A stretch of 64,000 nt of DNA. It comes from Stenotrophomonas sp. ISL-67 (lineage in GTDB: Bacteria > Pseudomonadota > Gammaproteobacteria > Xanthomonadales > Xanthomonadaceae). The position numbers and the translations under genes were made by a program. Positions 25,139-32,767 of the stretch are shown here, one piece after another. Each line of letters opens with the position of its first letter. Within the stretch, counting starts at the first letter, position 1. The notes below the pieces were generated by a model that saw only the letters and a list, made by a program, of their open reading frames with translations, searched no databases and had not been told where the DNA came from. The stretch is taken from positions 532,517-596,516 of the forward strand of contig NZ_JAGGRL010000001.1 of assembly GCF_018612915.1 (NCBI RefSeq), written 5' to 3'.

Positions 25139-25404
25139 TTTTCCGGGAAGTCGGCAATCTGGGCGGTGTCGATGGCTTCTTCCGGCAGCAGCACCGGAAT
25201 GCCATCGTTGATGCGGAAAATCTGTTTGCGGTCGCGGGTCAGCAGCGCCTCGCGCTGGGGCTGGGTCTGCGCGCTGCCGTCGACATTGGTCACCGTGCCG
25301 GCGCCAATGGCCCGGTTGAGCGCGTCCAGGCCCTTGGGATCCAGCAGGGACAGGGGCTGGCCGGTGCGGGGTGCGCACAGGAGGTCGATGACTTTGCGAT
25401 CCAT
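25135..25404 (-). CDS. Trm112 family / UPF0434 (YcaR-like) protein
   Basis: 89 residues. The opening segment DRKVIDLLCAPRTGQPLSLLD and the closing FRINDGIPVLLPEEA mark the Trm112/UPF0434 family. Classical Trm112 zinc sites use four Cys; here only one (Cys10) is visible, so zinc binding is doubtful. The family includes methyltransferase partner proteins, but the bacterial YcaR-type role is not established. It is divergent from purE and overlaps nadC by four bases. Confidence 0.85.
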   Translation of the reverse strand: MDRKVIDLLCAPRTGQPLSLLDPKGLDALNRAIGAGTVTNVDGSAQTQPQREALLTRDRKQIFRINDGIPVLLPEEAIDTAQIADFPEK

Positions 25405-25431
25405 GGATTCTTCGTCTTGCGTGGAAGGCGG

Positions 25432-25437
25432 CTAGAA
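25432..25437 (+). promoter_or_regulatory. Candidate -10 element for purE-purK
   Basis: TAGAAT (25432-25437) stands 26 bases upstream of the purE ATG in an otherwise GC-rich gap. I see no good -35 at 16-18 bases, so this is a partial promoter call. The same hexamer serves tRNA-Asn and the first tRNA-Gly in this window. Confidence 0.35.
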
Positions 25438-25463
25438 TACGTCTTTAAGGCAGGTGACGGCCA

Positions 25464-25967
25464 ATGACCCCCAACCAATCCGCGCCGCTCGTCGGCATCG
25501 TCATGGGTTCCCGTTCCGACTGGGAGACCATGCAGCACGCAGCGCAGAAGCTCGACGCGCTCGGTGTTCCCTACGAAGTGAAAGTGGTTTCGGCGCACCG
25601 TACGCCGGACGTGCTGTTTACCTACGCCGAACAGGCCGGCCCGCGCGGCCTGCGCGCCATCATCGCCGGCGCCGGCGGGGCCGCGCACCTGCCGGGCATG
25701 ATCGCCGCCAAGACCGCCGTACCGGTGCTGGGCGTGCCGGTGCAGTCCAAAGCGTTGAACGGCATGGATTCGCTGTTGTCGATCGTGCAGATGCCGGCCG
25801 GCATCCCGGTGGCCACCTTCGCCATCGGCAACGCCGGAGCCTCCAATGCCGCGCTGTTCGCCGCCGCCATGCTGGCCCCGGAACAGCCGGCCATCGGCCA
25901 GGCGCTGGATGGCTTCCGTTCCCGCCAGACCGAAGACGTCATGGCCCACGACGATCCTCGTCAATGA
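25464..25967 (+). CDS. purE: N5-carboxyaminoimidazole ribonucleotide mutase PurE
   Basis: 167-residue class I PurE, converting N5-CAIR to CAIR in purine synthesis. The active-site glycine loop [10 protein letters not shown], the SAHRTP motif and the [11 protein letters not shown] segment with its catalytic His are intact; [12 protein letters not shown] follows near the C-terminus. The stop overlaps the purK start (ATGA), so the two enzymes, which act in succession, are made from coupled genes. Confidence 0.96.
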   Translation: MTPNQSAPLVGIVMGSRSDWETMQHAAQKLDALGVPYEVKVVSAHRTPDVLFTYAEQAGPRGLRAIIAGAGGAAHLPGMIAAKTAVPVLGVPVQSKALNGMDSLLSIVQMPAGIPVATFAIGNAGASNAALFAAAMLAPEQPAIGQALDGFRSRQTEDVMAHDDPRQ

Positions 25968-27112
25968 CCACGTTGACCGTTGGCATCCTGGGCGGCGGCC
26001 AGCTGGCCCGCATGATGGTCCTGGCCGGTGCGCCGATGGGACTGCGCTTCGAGCTGTTCGATCCGGCCGCAGACGCCTGCGGCGGGCAGCTGGCACCGCT
26101 GCAGGTGGCCGCGTTCGAGGACGAGGCCGCGCTGGCCGCGTTCGCCGAACGGGTGGACGTGGTGACCTTTGATTTCGAGAACGTGCCGGCGCGCAGCGCG
26201 CAGTTCCTGAGCGATCGGGTACCGGTGTACCCCAACCCGGACGCCCTGGCCGTGGCGCAGGACCGCCTGAGCGAAAAGACCCTGTTCCGTGAGCTCGGCA
26301 TTCCGTTGCCGGCGTTCGCCGATATCGGCAGCCGCGGTGCGCTTGCCGCCAGGGTGGCCGAGTTCGGCCTGCCGTGCATCCTCAAGACCCGCCGCTTCGG
26401 CTACGACGGCAAGGGCCAGTTCCGGCTCCGCAGCGCGGCCGACATCGACGCGGCATGGGACGCGCTGGGCGGCCAGGTGGCACGCACCGGCCTGATCCTG
26501 GAAGGCTTCGTCGCCTTTGAACGCGAAGTCAGCGTGGTCGCGGTGCGGGGCCAGGATGGCGAGTTCCGCGCCTGGCCGGTCACCGGCAACTGGCATGTGG
26601 ACGGCGTGCTGTCGGCCAGCCTGGCCCCGGCGCAGCTGACGCCCGCGCAGCACGACGCCGCCATCGGTTACGCACAGACGCTGGCCGAGCGGCTGGACTA
26701 TGTGGGGGTGTTCGCGCTGGAGCTGTTCTGCCGTGGCGAGGAGCTGCTGGCCAACGAGATGGCGCCGCGCGTGCACAACTCCGGCCACTGGACCATCGAG
26801 GGCAGCGAAACGTCGCAGTTCGAGAACCACCTGCGCGCCGTGGTGGGGCTGCCGCTGGGCGACACCCGCATGCTGGGCCATGCCTGCATGCTCAACTGGC
26901 TCGGTGAGATGCCCGATGCGGATGCCGTGCTGGCGCAGCCCGGCGGCCATTGGCACGACTACGGCAAGCAGCCGCGCGAGGGTCGCAAGGTGGGGCATGC
27001 CACGCTGCGCGAGGATCAGGCAGGGGCGTTGGCTGCTGCATTGGAAGCGGTAGGGCAGCAGTTGGGTCGTACCGAACAGGTGGGCCCTGCGGTAGCGGCG
27101 TTGCGCCGGTAG
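25964..27112 (+). CDS. purK: 5-(carboxyamino)imidazole ribonucleotide synthase PurK
   Basis: 382-residue ATP-grasp enzyme making N5-CAIR from AIR, bicarbonate and ATP. The N-terminal [12 protein letters not shown] dinucleotide-like loop, ATP-grasp central segment ([30 protein letters not shown]) and [16 protein letters not shown] active-site stretch are clear. The ATG at 25964 overlaps the purE stop. Its TAG stop (27110-27112) coincides with the GTAG head of the three-hairpin repeat that follows. Confidence 0.96.
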   Translation: MTTLTVGILGGGQLARMMVLAGAPMGLRFELFDPAADACGGQLAPLQVAAFEDEAALAAFAERVDVVTFDFENVPARSAQFLSDRVPVYPNPDALAVAQDRLSEKTLFRELGIPLPAFADIGSRGALAARVAEFGLPCILKTRRFGYDGKGQFRLRSAADIDAAWDALGGQVARTGLILEGFVAFEREVSVVAVRGQDGEFRAWPVTGNWHVDGVLSASLAPAQLTPAQHDAAIGYAQTLAERLDYVGVFALELFCRGEELLANEMAPRVHNSGHWTIEGSETSQFENHLRAVVGLPLGDTRMLGHACMLNWLGEMPDADAVLAQPGGHWHDYGKQPREGRKVGHATLREDQAGALAAALEAVGQQLGRTEQVGPAVAALRR

Positions 27113-27204
27113 GTACCGCAAGGAACGGCATCGCCGTTCCCAACGTCGCTTGCGACGGCCCGAAGGGGGCCCGCCGCTGGTGGGCATACCGTTGGTCGGT
27201 ACGC
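27109..27204 (+). repeat. Three-hairpin GTAG-headed dispersed repeat, copy B
   Basis: Starts with GTAG (27109-27112, including the purK stop) and is closed by an outer inverted repeat GTACCG/CGGTAC (27113-27118, 27197-27202). Inside are hairpin 1 GGAACGGC/GCCGTTCC (27122-27129, 27133-27140), hairpin 2 CGTCGC/GCGACG (27144-27149, 27152-27157) and hairpin 3 GCCCGCC/GGTGGGC with one G-T pair (27169-27175, 27179-27185). It is the direct counterpart of copy A at 5111-5209. It fills the gap between the convergent purK and sodB genes. Confidence 0.75.
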
Positions 27205-27207
27205 GCT

Positions 27208-27789
27208 TCAATCGCGCAATTGCGAGGCCACGAACTCCCAGTTGACGAGCTTCCAGAACGCCTCCAGGTACCGGTCGCGCTCGTTCTGGTAATCGGTGTA
27301 ATACGCGTGTTCCCACACATCGCAGGCCAGCAGCGGGGTGCTCTGGCCGGTCAGCGGGGTGCCGGCGTTGCGGGTGGCCTGGATCGCCAGCGCGCCGTTC
27401 GGGTGCTGCACCAGCCAGACCCAGCCAGCGCCGAACACGCCCAGCGCGACCCGGTCGAATTCCTCGCGCAGTCGCCTGGCGTCGCCGAAATGCCGGCTGA
27501 TCAGTTCGCCCAGCCGGCCCTGCGGATCGCCACCGCCGCGCGGCTGCAGGCACTGCCAATAGAAGGCGTGGTTCCAGGCCTGGGCGGCCGCGTCGAACAA
27601 GCTGCCCTGGCTCTGTCGCACGATCTCCTCCAGCGGCAGCTCGGCCAGCTCGGTGCCCTCGATGCGTGTGTTCACCGCGTCCACGTAGCCACGGTGATGC
27701 TGGCCGTGATGCAGGTCCAGGGTGGTGGCCGACAGATGCGGCTGCAGGGCGGTGCGGTCGTAGGGCAGGCGGGGCAATTCGAGGGGCAT
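27208..27789 (-). CDS. sodB: Superoxide dismutase, probably iron type
   Basis: 193-residue Fe/Mn superoxide dismutase. Metal ligands are His27 (LDLHHGQHH), the His of AWNHAFYW, and the Asp and His of DVWEHAYY. The Gln in AAAQAWNH is the position that usually marks iron enzymes, so Fe is favoured over Mn, though cambialism cannot be excluded. No signal peptide is present, so it acts in the cytoplasm. It is transcribed alone, converging with purK. Confidence 0.92.
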   Translation of the reverse strand: MPLELPRLPYDRTALQPHLSATTLDLHHGQHHRGYVDAVNTRIEGTELAELPLEEIVRQSQGSLFDAAAQAWNHAFYWQCLQPRGGGDPQGRLGELISRHFGDARRLREEFDRVALGVFGAGWVWLVQHPNGALAIQATRNAGTPLTGQSTPLLACDVWEHAYYTDYQNERDRYLEAFWKLVNWEFVASQLRD

Positions 27790-27907
27790 GGGTTGCTGCA
27801 GGCTGGAGACGGGGCGCCGGAGGCAGGGCCAGTAGGATTACAATGACCGTCTGGGAAGTCTATCCGACCGGTGAGGTCGGGTGTCCCGTGACGCAGGGAG
27901 AGTCGTG

Positions 27908-28228
27908 GTGGCGGTAATGCAAGAGATCCAGGCCGAAGTGGACAAGTACCCCCTCGTGTTGTTCATGAAGGGCACCCCGCAGTACCCCATGTGCGGCTTC
28001 TCCAGCCGCGCGGTGCAGGCCCTGATGGCCGCCGGCGCCGTGTCGCTGCGCACCGTCAACGTGCTGGAACTGCCCGAGGTCCGGGCCAACCTGGCGCGCT
28101 TCTCCAATCTGCCGACCTTCCCGCAGCTGTTCATCAACGGCGAACTGATCGGCGGCTGCGACATCGTGCTGGAGCTGTTCGAATCCGGCGAACTCAAGCG
28201 GATCGTAGAAGAGGCCTCGCAGCCGTGA
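27908..28228 (+). CDS. grxD: Monothiol glutaredoxin GrxD (Grx4 type)
   Basis: 106 residues with the CGFS active site (Cys29) in QYPMCGFSSRAV, the KGTP motif and the FINGELIGGCDI glutathione-binding segment. Such proteins bind 2Fe-2S clusters as dimers and deliver them, often with BolA. The start is a GTG; tandem GTG codons lie at 27905 and 27908 and the second has better spacing (7 bases) from GGGAG at 27896-27900. An ATG at 27917 is too far from that site. The stop overlaps the next start (GTGA). Confidence 0.9.
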   Translation: MAVMQEIQAEVDKYPLVLFMKGTPQYPMCGFSSRAVQALMAAGAVSLRTVNVLELPEVRANLARFSNLPTFPQLFINGELIGGCDIVLELFESGELKRIVEEASQP

Positions 28229-28968
28229 GCGCCGTCCCGTCCGTTGCGGTCGGGACCGGGTCGCTGGCCGACCGCGTCATTCTCATTGCCGGTGCCGGTG
28301 GTGGCTTCGGCAGTGCCGCCGCCATTGCCTGCGCCGCCGCCGGCGCCACCGTGGTCCTGCTGGGGCGCAAGCCGCGCCGGCTGGACCGGGTCTACACGGC
28401 GGTCGAAGCGGTCGGCCCCGAGCCGCTGCTGTACCCGCTGGACCTGGAAGGGGCCACCCCGGACGACTACGCCACCTTGGCCGAGCGGCTGCAGTCCGAG
28501 CTGGGCCGGCTCGATGGCGTGCTGTATTGCGCGGCCGACTTTGCCGGGCTGACCCCGTTCGAACACGCCGATCCGGCCGCGTTCGCGCGGGCGGTGCACG
28601 TCAACCTGACCGCCCCGGCCTGGCTGGCCCAGGCCTGCCTGCCGCTGCTGCGCCAGCGCGACGATGCCGCGCTGGTGTTCACCGTGGACGATCCGGCGCG
28701 GGTAGGGCGGGCCTACTGGGGCGGCTACGGCGCTGCCCAGCATGGCCTGCGCGGCCTGATTACCGCGCTGCACGACGAGCTGGCCAACGGCCCGGTCCGG
28801 GTCAGTGGCCTGCAGCCCGGCCCGATGCGCACCGCGCTGCGGGCCCGTGCCTACTCGATCGACGAGGACGGCAGTGCCCGTGAGCCGGGCGCCTGCGCCG
28901 CGGCAGCCGTCGAGCTGCTCTCGGCCCAGGGCATCGCCCATCGGGGCAGGGTGCTGGACTTGGCGTAA
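28225..28968 (+). CDS. YciK-like short-chain dehydrogenase/reductase with degenerate active site
   Basis: 247-residue SDR fold with the cofactor loop GAGGGFG (residues 23-29), conserved Asn127 and Tyr168. The catalytic Ser expected before the Tyr is replaced by Val154-Asp155-Asp156, and the catalytic Lys of YxxxK is Gln172 (codon 28738-28740). The rest aligns by eye with E. coli YciK (VFT, GRA, WGGY in the same spacing). It may bind NAD(P) without classical catalysis, or use other chemistry. The GTG start overlaps the grxD stop, so it is coupled to the glutaredoxin. Confidence 0.8.
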   Translation: MSAVPSVAVGTGSLADRVILIAGAGGGFGSAAAIACAAAGATVVLLGRKPRRLDRVYTAVEAVGPEPLLYPLDLEGATPDDYATLAERLQSELGRLDGVLYCAADFAGLTPFEHADPAAFARAVHVNLTAPAWLAQACLPLLRQRDDAALVFTVDDPARVGRAYWGGYGAAQHGLRGLITALHDELANGPVRVSGLQPGPMRTALRARAYSIDEDGSAREPGACAAAAVELLSAQGIAHRGRVLDLA

Positions 28969-29292
28969 CCGGCCGGCCGCCGCCGCCGCTTACCCTGCGG
29001 GCAGTCTGTTTGGCCCTCACGGTCGCCCGACCTCCTGAACGCCTGCGAACCCCCCGCAGTGAGCCCTGTTCAGCCAAATGTGAAGAGGGCGTCACGAACG
29101 CGTTGTGATGGCGTGTGTTTTGTCGCCAAACGGTCATATACCGGGCTTATCGTGTTAATCTAGTGTTAACCGTTGCGGCTGAAACCAGCCTGCGGCAAGG
29201 GAACCCAGATAAAAGTCCGGACGGCCGCTGAACGGCTGCTTGGACGCGCTTTTTTTTCCGCCATCGCCAATCTCGCATCGAGGCTACTCCCA
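28969..29292 (+). promoter_or_regulatory. Structured leader region of the Oar-like receptor gene
   Basis: 324 bases without a gene. A hairpin GGCTG/CAGCC framed by TTGC and GCAA lies at about 29174-29198. A second structure, GTCC/GGAC (about 29215-29218 and 29241-29244) enclosing GCCG/CGGC, is followed by four bases and a run of eight T (29250-29257), about 35 bases before the start codon. That order, hairpin then T run inside a leader, resembles an attenuator. GAGG lies nine bases before the ATG. No strong promoter hexamers were settled on, though AT-rich sequence at 29140-29170 is a likely place. Confidence 0.4.
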
Positions 29293-32200
29293 ATGATCGA
29301 CCCACGCTGTCTCCGGATGTCCAAGCTCACCCTTGGTCTCGTGGCCGCACTTGCAGCCGCCCCCGCCTTCGCCCAGAGCACCTCTGCCGGTGTCGGCGGC
29401 CAGGTCATGTCCGCCGCTGGCCAGCCCGTTGCTGGCGCCGAAGTCACCATCACGCACACCGAGTCGGGCACGGTCAGCCGCGCCATCACCGATGCTGCGG
29501 GTCGTTACAACGCGCGCGGCCTGCGCGTGGGTGGTCCGTACACCATCACCATCAACAAGCCCGGTGAAGGCACCAAGACCGAAGAGGGCGTGTACCTGGG
29601 CGTGAACCAGACCGGCACCATCAATGCCGCCCTGACCGGCGACGTCGCGGCGACCAACCTGGAAGCCGTGCAGGTCGTGGCCGTGGCCGGCGGCTCGGAA
29701 GTGTTCAGCTCCACCAAGATGGGCTCGGGCACCAACATCAGCCAGCAGCAGATCGAGATGGCCCCGTCGATCGGCGGCAACATCCAGGACCTGATGCGCC
29801 TTGATCCGCGCGTGACCTTCATCGACCGCGCATCGGGCTCGATCTCGGCCGGTGGCCAGAACCCGCGCTTCAACTCGATCAGCATCGACGGCGTTTCCGC
29901 CAGCGATACCTTCGGTCTGGAAGGCAACAACATGCCGACCCGCCGCCAGCCGGTCGCGATGGAAGCCATCGAAGCGCTGGACATCAACCTGTCCAACTAC
30001 GACGTCAGCATCGCTGCCGCCGCCGGTGCCACCGTCAACGCGGTGACCAAGTCCGGTACCAACGAATTCCACGGCTCGGTCTACGGCACCTACCGTGACG
30101 GCGACTGGTTCGGCGACAACCCGGAAGGCCAGCCGTTCAACGGCTTCACCAAGGAAGAAACCTACGGCATGACCGTCGGTGGCCCGATCGTGAAGGACAA
30201 GCTGTTCTTCTTCGCCAACTACGAAAAGTTCAAGCAGGCCGCGCCGGGCGCCGACCTGAGCGGCACCGCGCTGGGCAAGGCCAACCCGCAGTTCACCCTG
30301 GCCGACGTGACCCGTGCGCAGGATATCGCCCAGGGCTATGGCATCAACGCCGGCGGCCTGGAAAGCAACGGCGACACCGAGATGGAAGAGTACGCGCTGA
30401 AGCTGGACTGGAACATCAGCGACAACCACCGTGCCAACATCCGTTACAGCAAGATCGACCAGAGCAAGCTGCGCATCAACGGCATGACCACCAGCTCGGC
30501 CTCGCTGAGCTCGTACTGGTACCAGCATGACAAGACCAACGAGAGCTACGTCGCCCAGCTGTTCAGCGACTGGACCTCGAACTTCTCGACCGAGTTGAAG
30601 GCCTCGTACCGCGAGTACTCGGCGATCCGCAACGTGTCCACCGACGCGCCGAGCATCCGCATCTTCTTCGACGGTTCCGAGGCTTCGCCGTCCGGCGACT
30701 CGTTGTACCTCGGCACCGAAGTCAACTCGCAGAACAACATCCTGGAGACCAAGGCGTGGAACTACTACGCCGCCGGCACCTGGACCCTGGGTGACCACGA
30801 CGTCAAGTTCGGTGCGTCGTACGACACCAACGACATCTACAACTACTTTGGCGCCAACTCGTGGGGCGCCTACACCTTCTACGGCCTGGACAACTTCGCT
30901 GCCGGCCGCTGGAGCAGCTACAACTACAACCCGGAGCGCACCCCGGGCTCGATTCCGGCTGACTACAAGTTCAGCAACCTGGCCCTGTTCGTGCAGGACA
31001 CCTGGTATGTCAACAACAACCTGACCCTGACCCTGGGCGTGCGTGCCGACCGTGCCGACACCTCGCCGGCGCCGGCCTACAACGCTACGGCGTCGCAGTT
31101 CTTCGGCTTGGACAACAGCGAAGTGCTGAGCAACAAGTTCCTGATCCAGCCGCGCGCTGGCTTCAACTACACCTTCGACACCGACCGCCAGACCCAGCTG
31201 CGCGGCGGCGTGGGCCTGTTCCAGGGGGATGCCCCGCAGGTGTGGCTGAGCAACAGCTACTCGGCGACCGGCTTCAACAACTCGGTGTACACCTACAACG
31301 CCTACAACCCGGCGCTGCAGTTCAGCCCGAACAAGGACACCCAGCCGGTCCCCACCGCTCCGGGCTCGAACCGGCAGAACGTGAACTTCGTCGGCAGTGA
31401 CTTCAACATGCCGTCGGTGTACAAGGCCAACCTGGCCTTCGATCACGAAACCCCGTGGTACGGCATCGTGGCCTCGGCTGAGCTGCTGGTCACCAAGGTC
31501 AAGGACGCCCTGTACTACAAGAACCTGAACCTGGGTCCGGTGCAGTACCAGGGTCCGGACGGCCGTGACATGTATTACTCCCTCGGCAGCACCGGCACGG
31601 CCTGGGCCACCGGCAATGCCCGCGCTGGGCGCAACACTGCCTACGACAGCGTGTACGAAATCGCCAACACCGACAAGGGCCGCACTTCGCAGTTCACCGT
31701 GTCGTTGGCCAAGCCGTGGGATGCCGCCAGCGACTGGTCGTGGAACCTGGGCTACACCTACACCGATGCCACCGAAGTCGGCACGCTGACCAGCTCCACC
31801 GCCAGCTCGGGCTGGGGCTACCAGTACGCCTTCAACGCCAACGACAACATCGAGAACACCTCGCGCTACCAGATCCGCGACCGCCTGTCGGGTGCGCTGA
31901 ACTGGAAGCACAAGTTCTTCGGTGATTACGAAACCCGCGTCGGCCTGGTCTACGAAGGTCGCAGCGGCCGTCCGTACAGCTACGTCTACGTGAACGACGC
32001 AAACGGCGACAGCCGCAGCGCGAACGACCTGTTCTACGTACCGTCGGGTCCGGGTGACGTGCTGTTCGGCAGCCTGGTGGGCAGCACCTTTACCCCGGAT
32101 GCGGCGATGGAAGCGTCGTTCAACGAGTGGCTGGCCAACAACCCGCAGCTGGCCAAGTACGCCGGCAGCTACGCTCCGGCCAACCAGTTCCGTACCGGCT

Positions 32201-32505
32201 GGATCAACACCTTCGACCTGCGCATCAGCCAGGAACTGCCGGGCTTCATGAAGGGTCACAAGTCGGAGATCTGGCTGGACGTCCAGAACATCGGCAACAT
32301 GATCAACAAGGACTGGGGCAACATCTACGACTACGGCTTCTTCGCCGATGCGCGCGTGGCCACCCTGCAGGGCATCCACGACGGCAAGTACGTGTACAAC
32401 TTCCGCGGCGCGGACGAGCCGGCGGTGGCCAACAATGACGCAGACGGCTTCGACGTCGGTGTCTCGCAGTGGTCGGTACAGCTGGGCTTCCGCTACCAGT
32501 TCTGA
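29293..32505 (+). CDS. Oar-like TonB-dependent receptor with carboxypeptidase-regulatory N-terminal domain
   Basis: About 1070 residues. A signal peptide ends near AFAQ (residue about 29), then a CarboxypepD_reg-like beta-sandwich (about 30-115, QPVAGAEVTITHTESG and DAAGRYNARGL), a plug domain (about 130-270) and a 22-strand-type outer-membrane barrel ending in the usual aromatic residue (FRYQF). This is the Oar-like layout abundant in Xanthomonadaceae, probably importing large or peptide substrates with TonB energy. The start at 29293 is chosen for GAGG nine bases upstream; a Met eight codons later is an alternative. The substrate is unknown. It is a single-gene unit followed by a strong hairpin. 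Confidence 0.9.
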   Translation: MIDPRCLRMSKLTLGLVAALAAAPAFAQSTSAGVGGQVMSAAGQPVAGAEVTITHTESGTVSRAITDAAGRYNARGLRVGGPYTITINKPGEGTKTEEGVYLGVNQTGTINAALTGDVAATNLEAVQVVAVAGGSEVFSSTKMGSGTNISQQQIEMAPSIGGNIQDLMRLDPRVTFIDRASGSISAGGQNPRFNSISIDGVSASDTFGLEGNNMPTRRQPVAMEAIEALDINLSNYDVSIAAAAGATVNAVTKSGTNEFHGSVYGTYRDGDWFGDNPEGQPFNGFTKEETYGMTVGGPIVKDKLFFFANYEKFKQAAPGADLSGTALGKANPQFTLADVTRAQDIAQGYGINAGGLESNGDTEMEEYALKLDWNISDNHRANIRYSKIDQSKLRINGMTTSSASLSSYWYQHDKTNESYVAQLFSDWTSNFSTELKASYREYSAIRNVSTDAPSIRIFFDGSEASPSGDSLYLGTEVNSQNNILETKAWNYYAAGTWTLGDHDVKFGASYDTNDIYNYFGANSWGAYTFYGLDNFAAGRWSSYNYNPERTPGSIPADYKFSNLALFVQDTWYVNNNLTLTLGVRADRADTSPAPAYNATASQFFGLDNSEVLSNKFLIQPRAGFNYTFDTDRQTQLRGGVGLFQGDAPQVWLSNSYSATGFNNSVYTYNAYNPALQFSPNKDTQPVPTAPGSNRQNVNFVGSDFNMPSVYKANLAFDHETPWYGIVASAELLVTKVKDALYYKNLNLGPVQYQGPDGRDMYYSLGSTGTAWATGNARAGRNTAYDSVYEIANTDKGRTSQFTVSLAKPWDAASDWSWNLGYTYTDATEVGTLTSSTASSGWGYQYAFNANDNIENTSRYQIRDRLSGALNWKHKFFGDYETRVGLVYEGRSGRPYSYVYVNDANGDSRSANDLFYVPSGPGDVLFGSLVGSTFTPDAAMEASFNEWLANNPQLAKYAGSYAPANQFRTGWINTFDLRISQELPGFMKGHKSEIWLDVQNIGNMINKDWGNIYDYGFFADARVATLQGIHDGKYVYNFRGADEPAVANNDADGFDVGVSQWSVQLGFRYQF

Positions 32506-32532
32506 TGAACTGAGGTAGTGGCAAGGTAAACG

Positions 32533-32558
32533 GAACGGCCGGGGAAACCCGGCCGTTC
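32533..32558 (+). terminator. Strong hairpin after the TonB-dependent receptor
   Basis: A perfect 11-bp stem GAACGGCCGGG/CCCGGCCGTTC with a GAAA tetraloop, 28 bases after the receptor stop. The T run after it is poor (TGCTGTG), so it may act as a transcript 3' protector or a weak terminator. Confidence 0.6.
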
Positions 32559-32623
32559 TGCTGTGTGCGAAAGGGTGGCGGCAGGCGAGGGTGCTTGTCT
32601 GTTCCTTCGCAAGGGCGTATGCT

Positions 32624-32723
32624 CAACCGGTTGCGCGAAAAACGCGCACGTACGGCAGCTCCCGAGGCGTCGCCGGGCTCGAAACACATCCAGCGGTCGG
32701 GTTTCCCGGCCGTTTTGCTTTTT
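32624..32723 (+). ncRNA. Candidate small RNA (about 95 nt) upstream of ppnN
   Basis: A promoter-like pair TTGTCT (32595-32600) and TATGCT (32618-32623), 17 bases apart, would start transcription near 32630. The following sequence forms a hairpin TGCGCG/CGCGCA with A5 loop (32632-32637, 32643-32648), a GC-rich middle containing CTCCC, and a strong intrinsic terminator: 8-bp stem (32694-32701 with 32705-32712, one G-T pair) and TTTTGCTTTTT. No ribosome site or credible reading frame is present. It could be a free sRNA, or a leader with an attenuator for ppnN, whose start is 45 bases further on. Confidence 0.5.
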
Positions 32724-32767
32724 AAGGGGGCAGCGGTACAGTCGGCAACCTTGAGGAAGCGAAAAGA

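Noticed and set aside
29079..29096. CRP/Clp-like site TGTGA...TCACG upstream of the TonB-dependent receptor
   Set aside because: The spacing between half-sites is eight bases and the second half-site deviates, so it does not fit the known motif.
29284..32379. A 1031-codon open frame antisense to the TonB-dependent receptor
   Set aside because: It mirrors the codon pattern of a clearly real gene in GC-rich DNA and shows low-complexity His/Val/Arg-rich translation with no domain. Similar long antisense frames at 32303-34858, 41955-43994, 44204-46633 and 47743-50031 were dismissed for the same reason.
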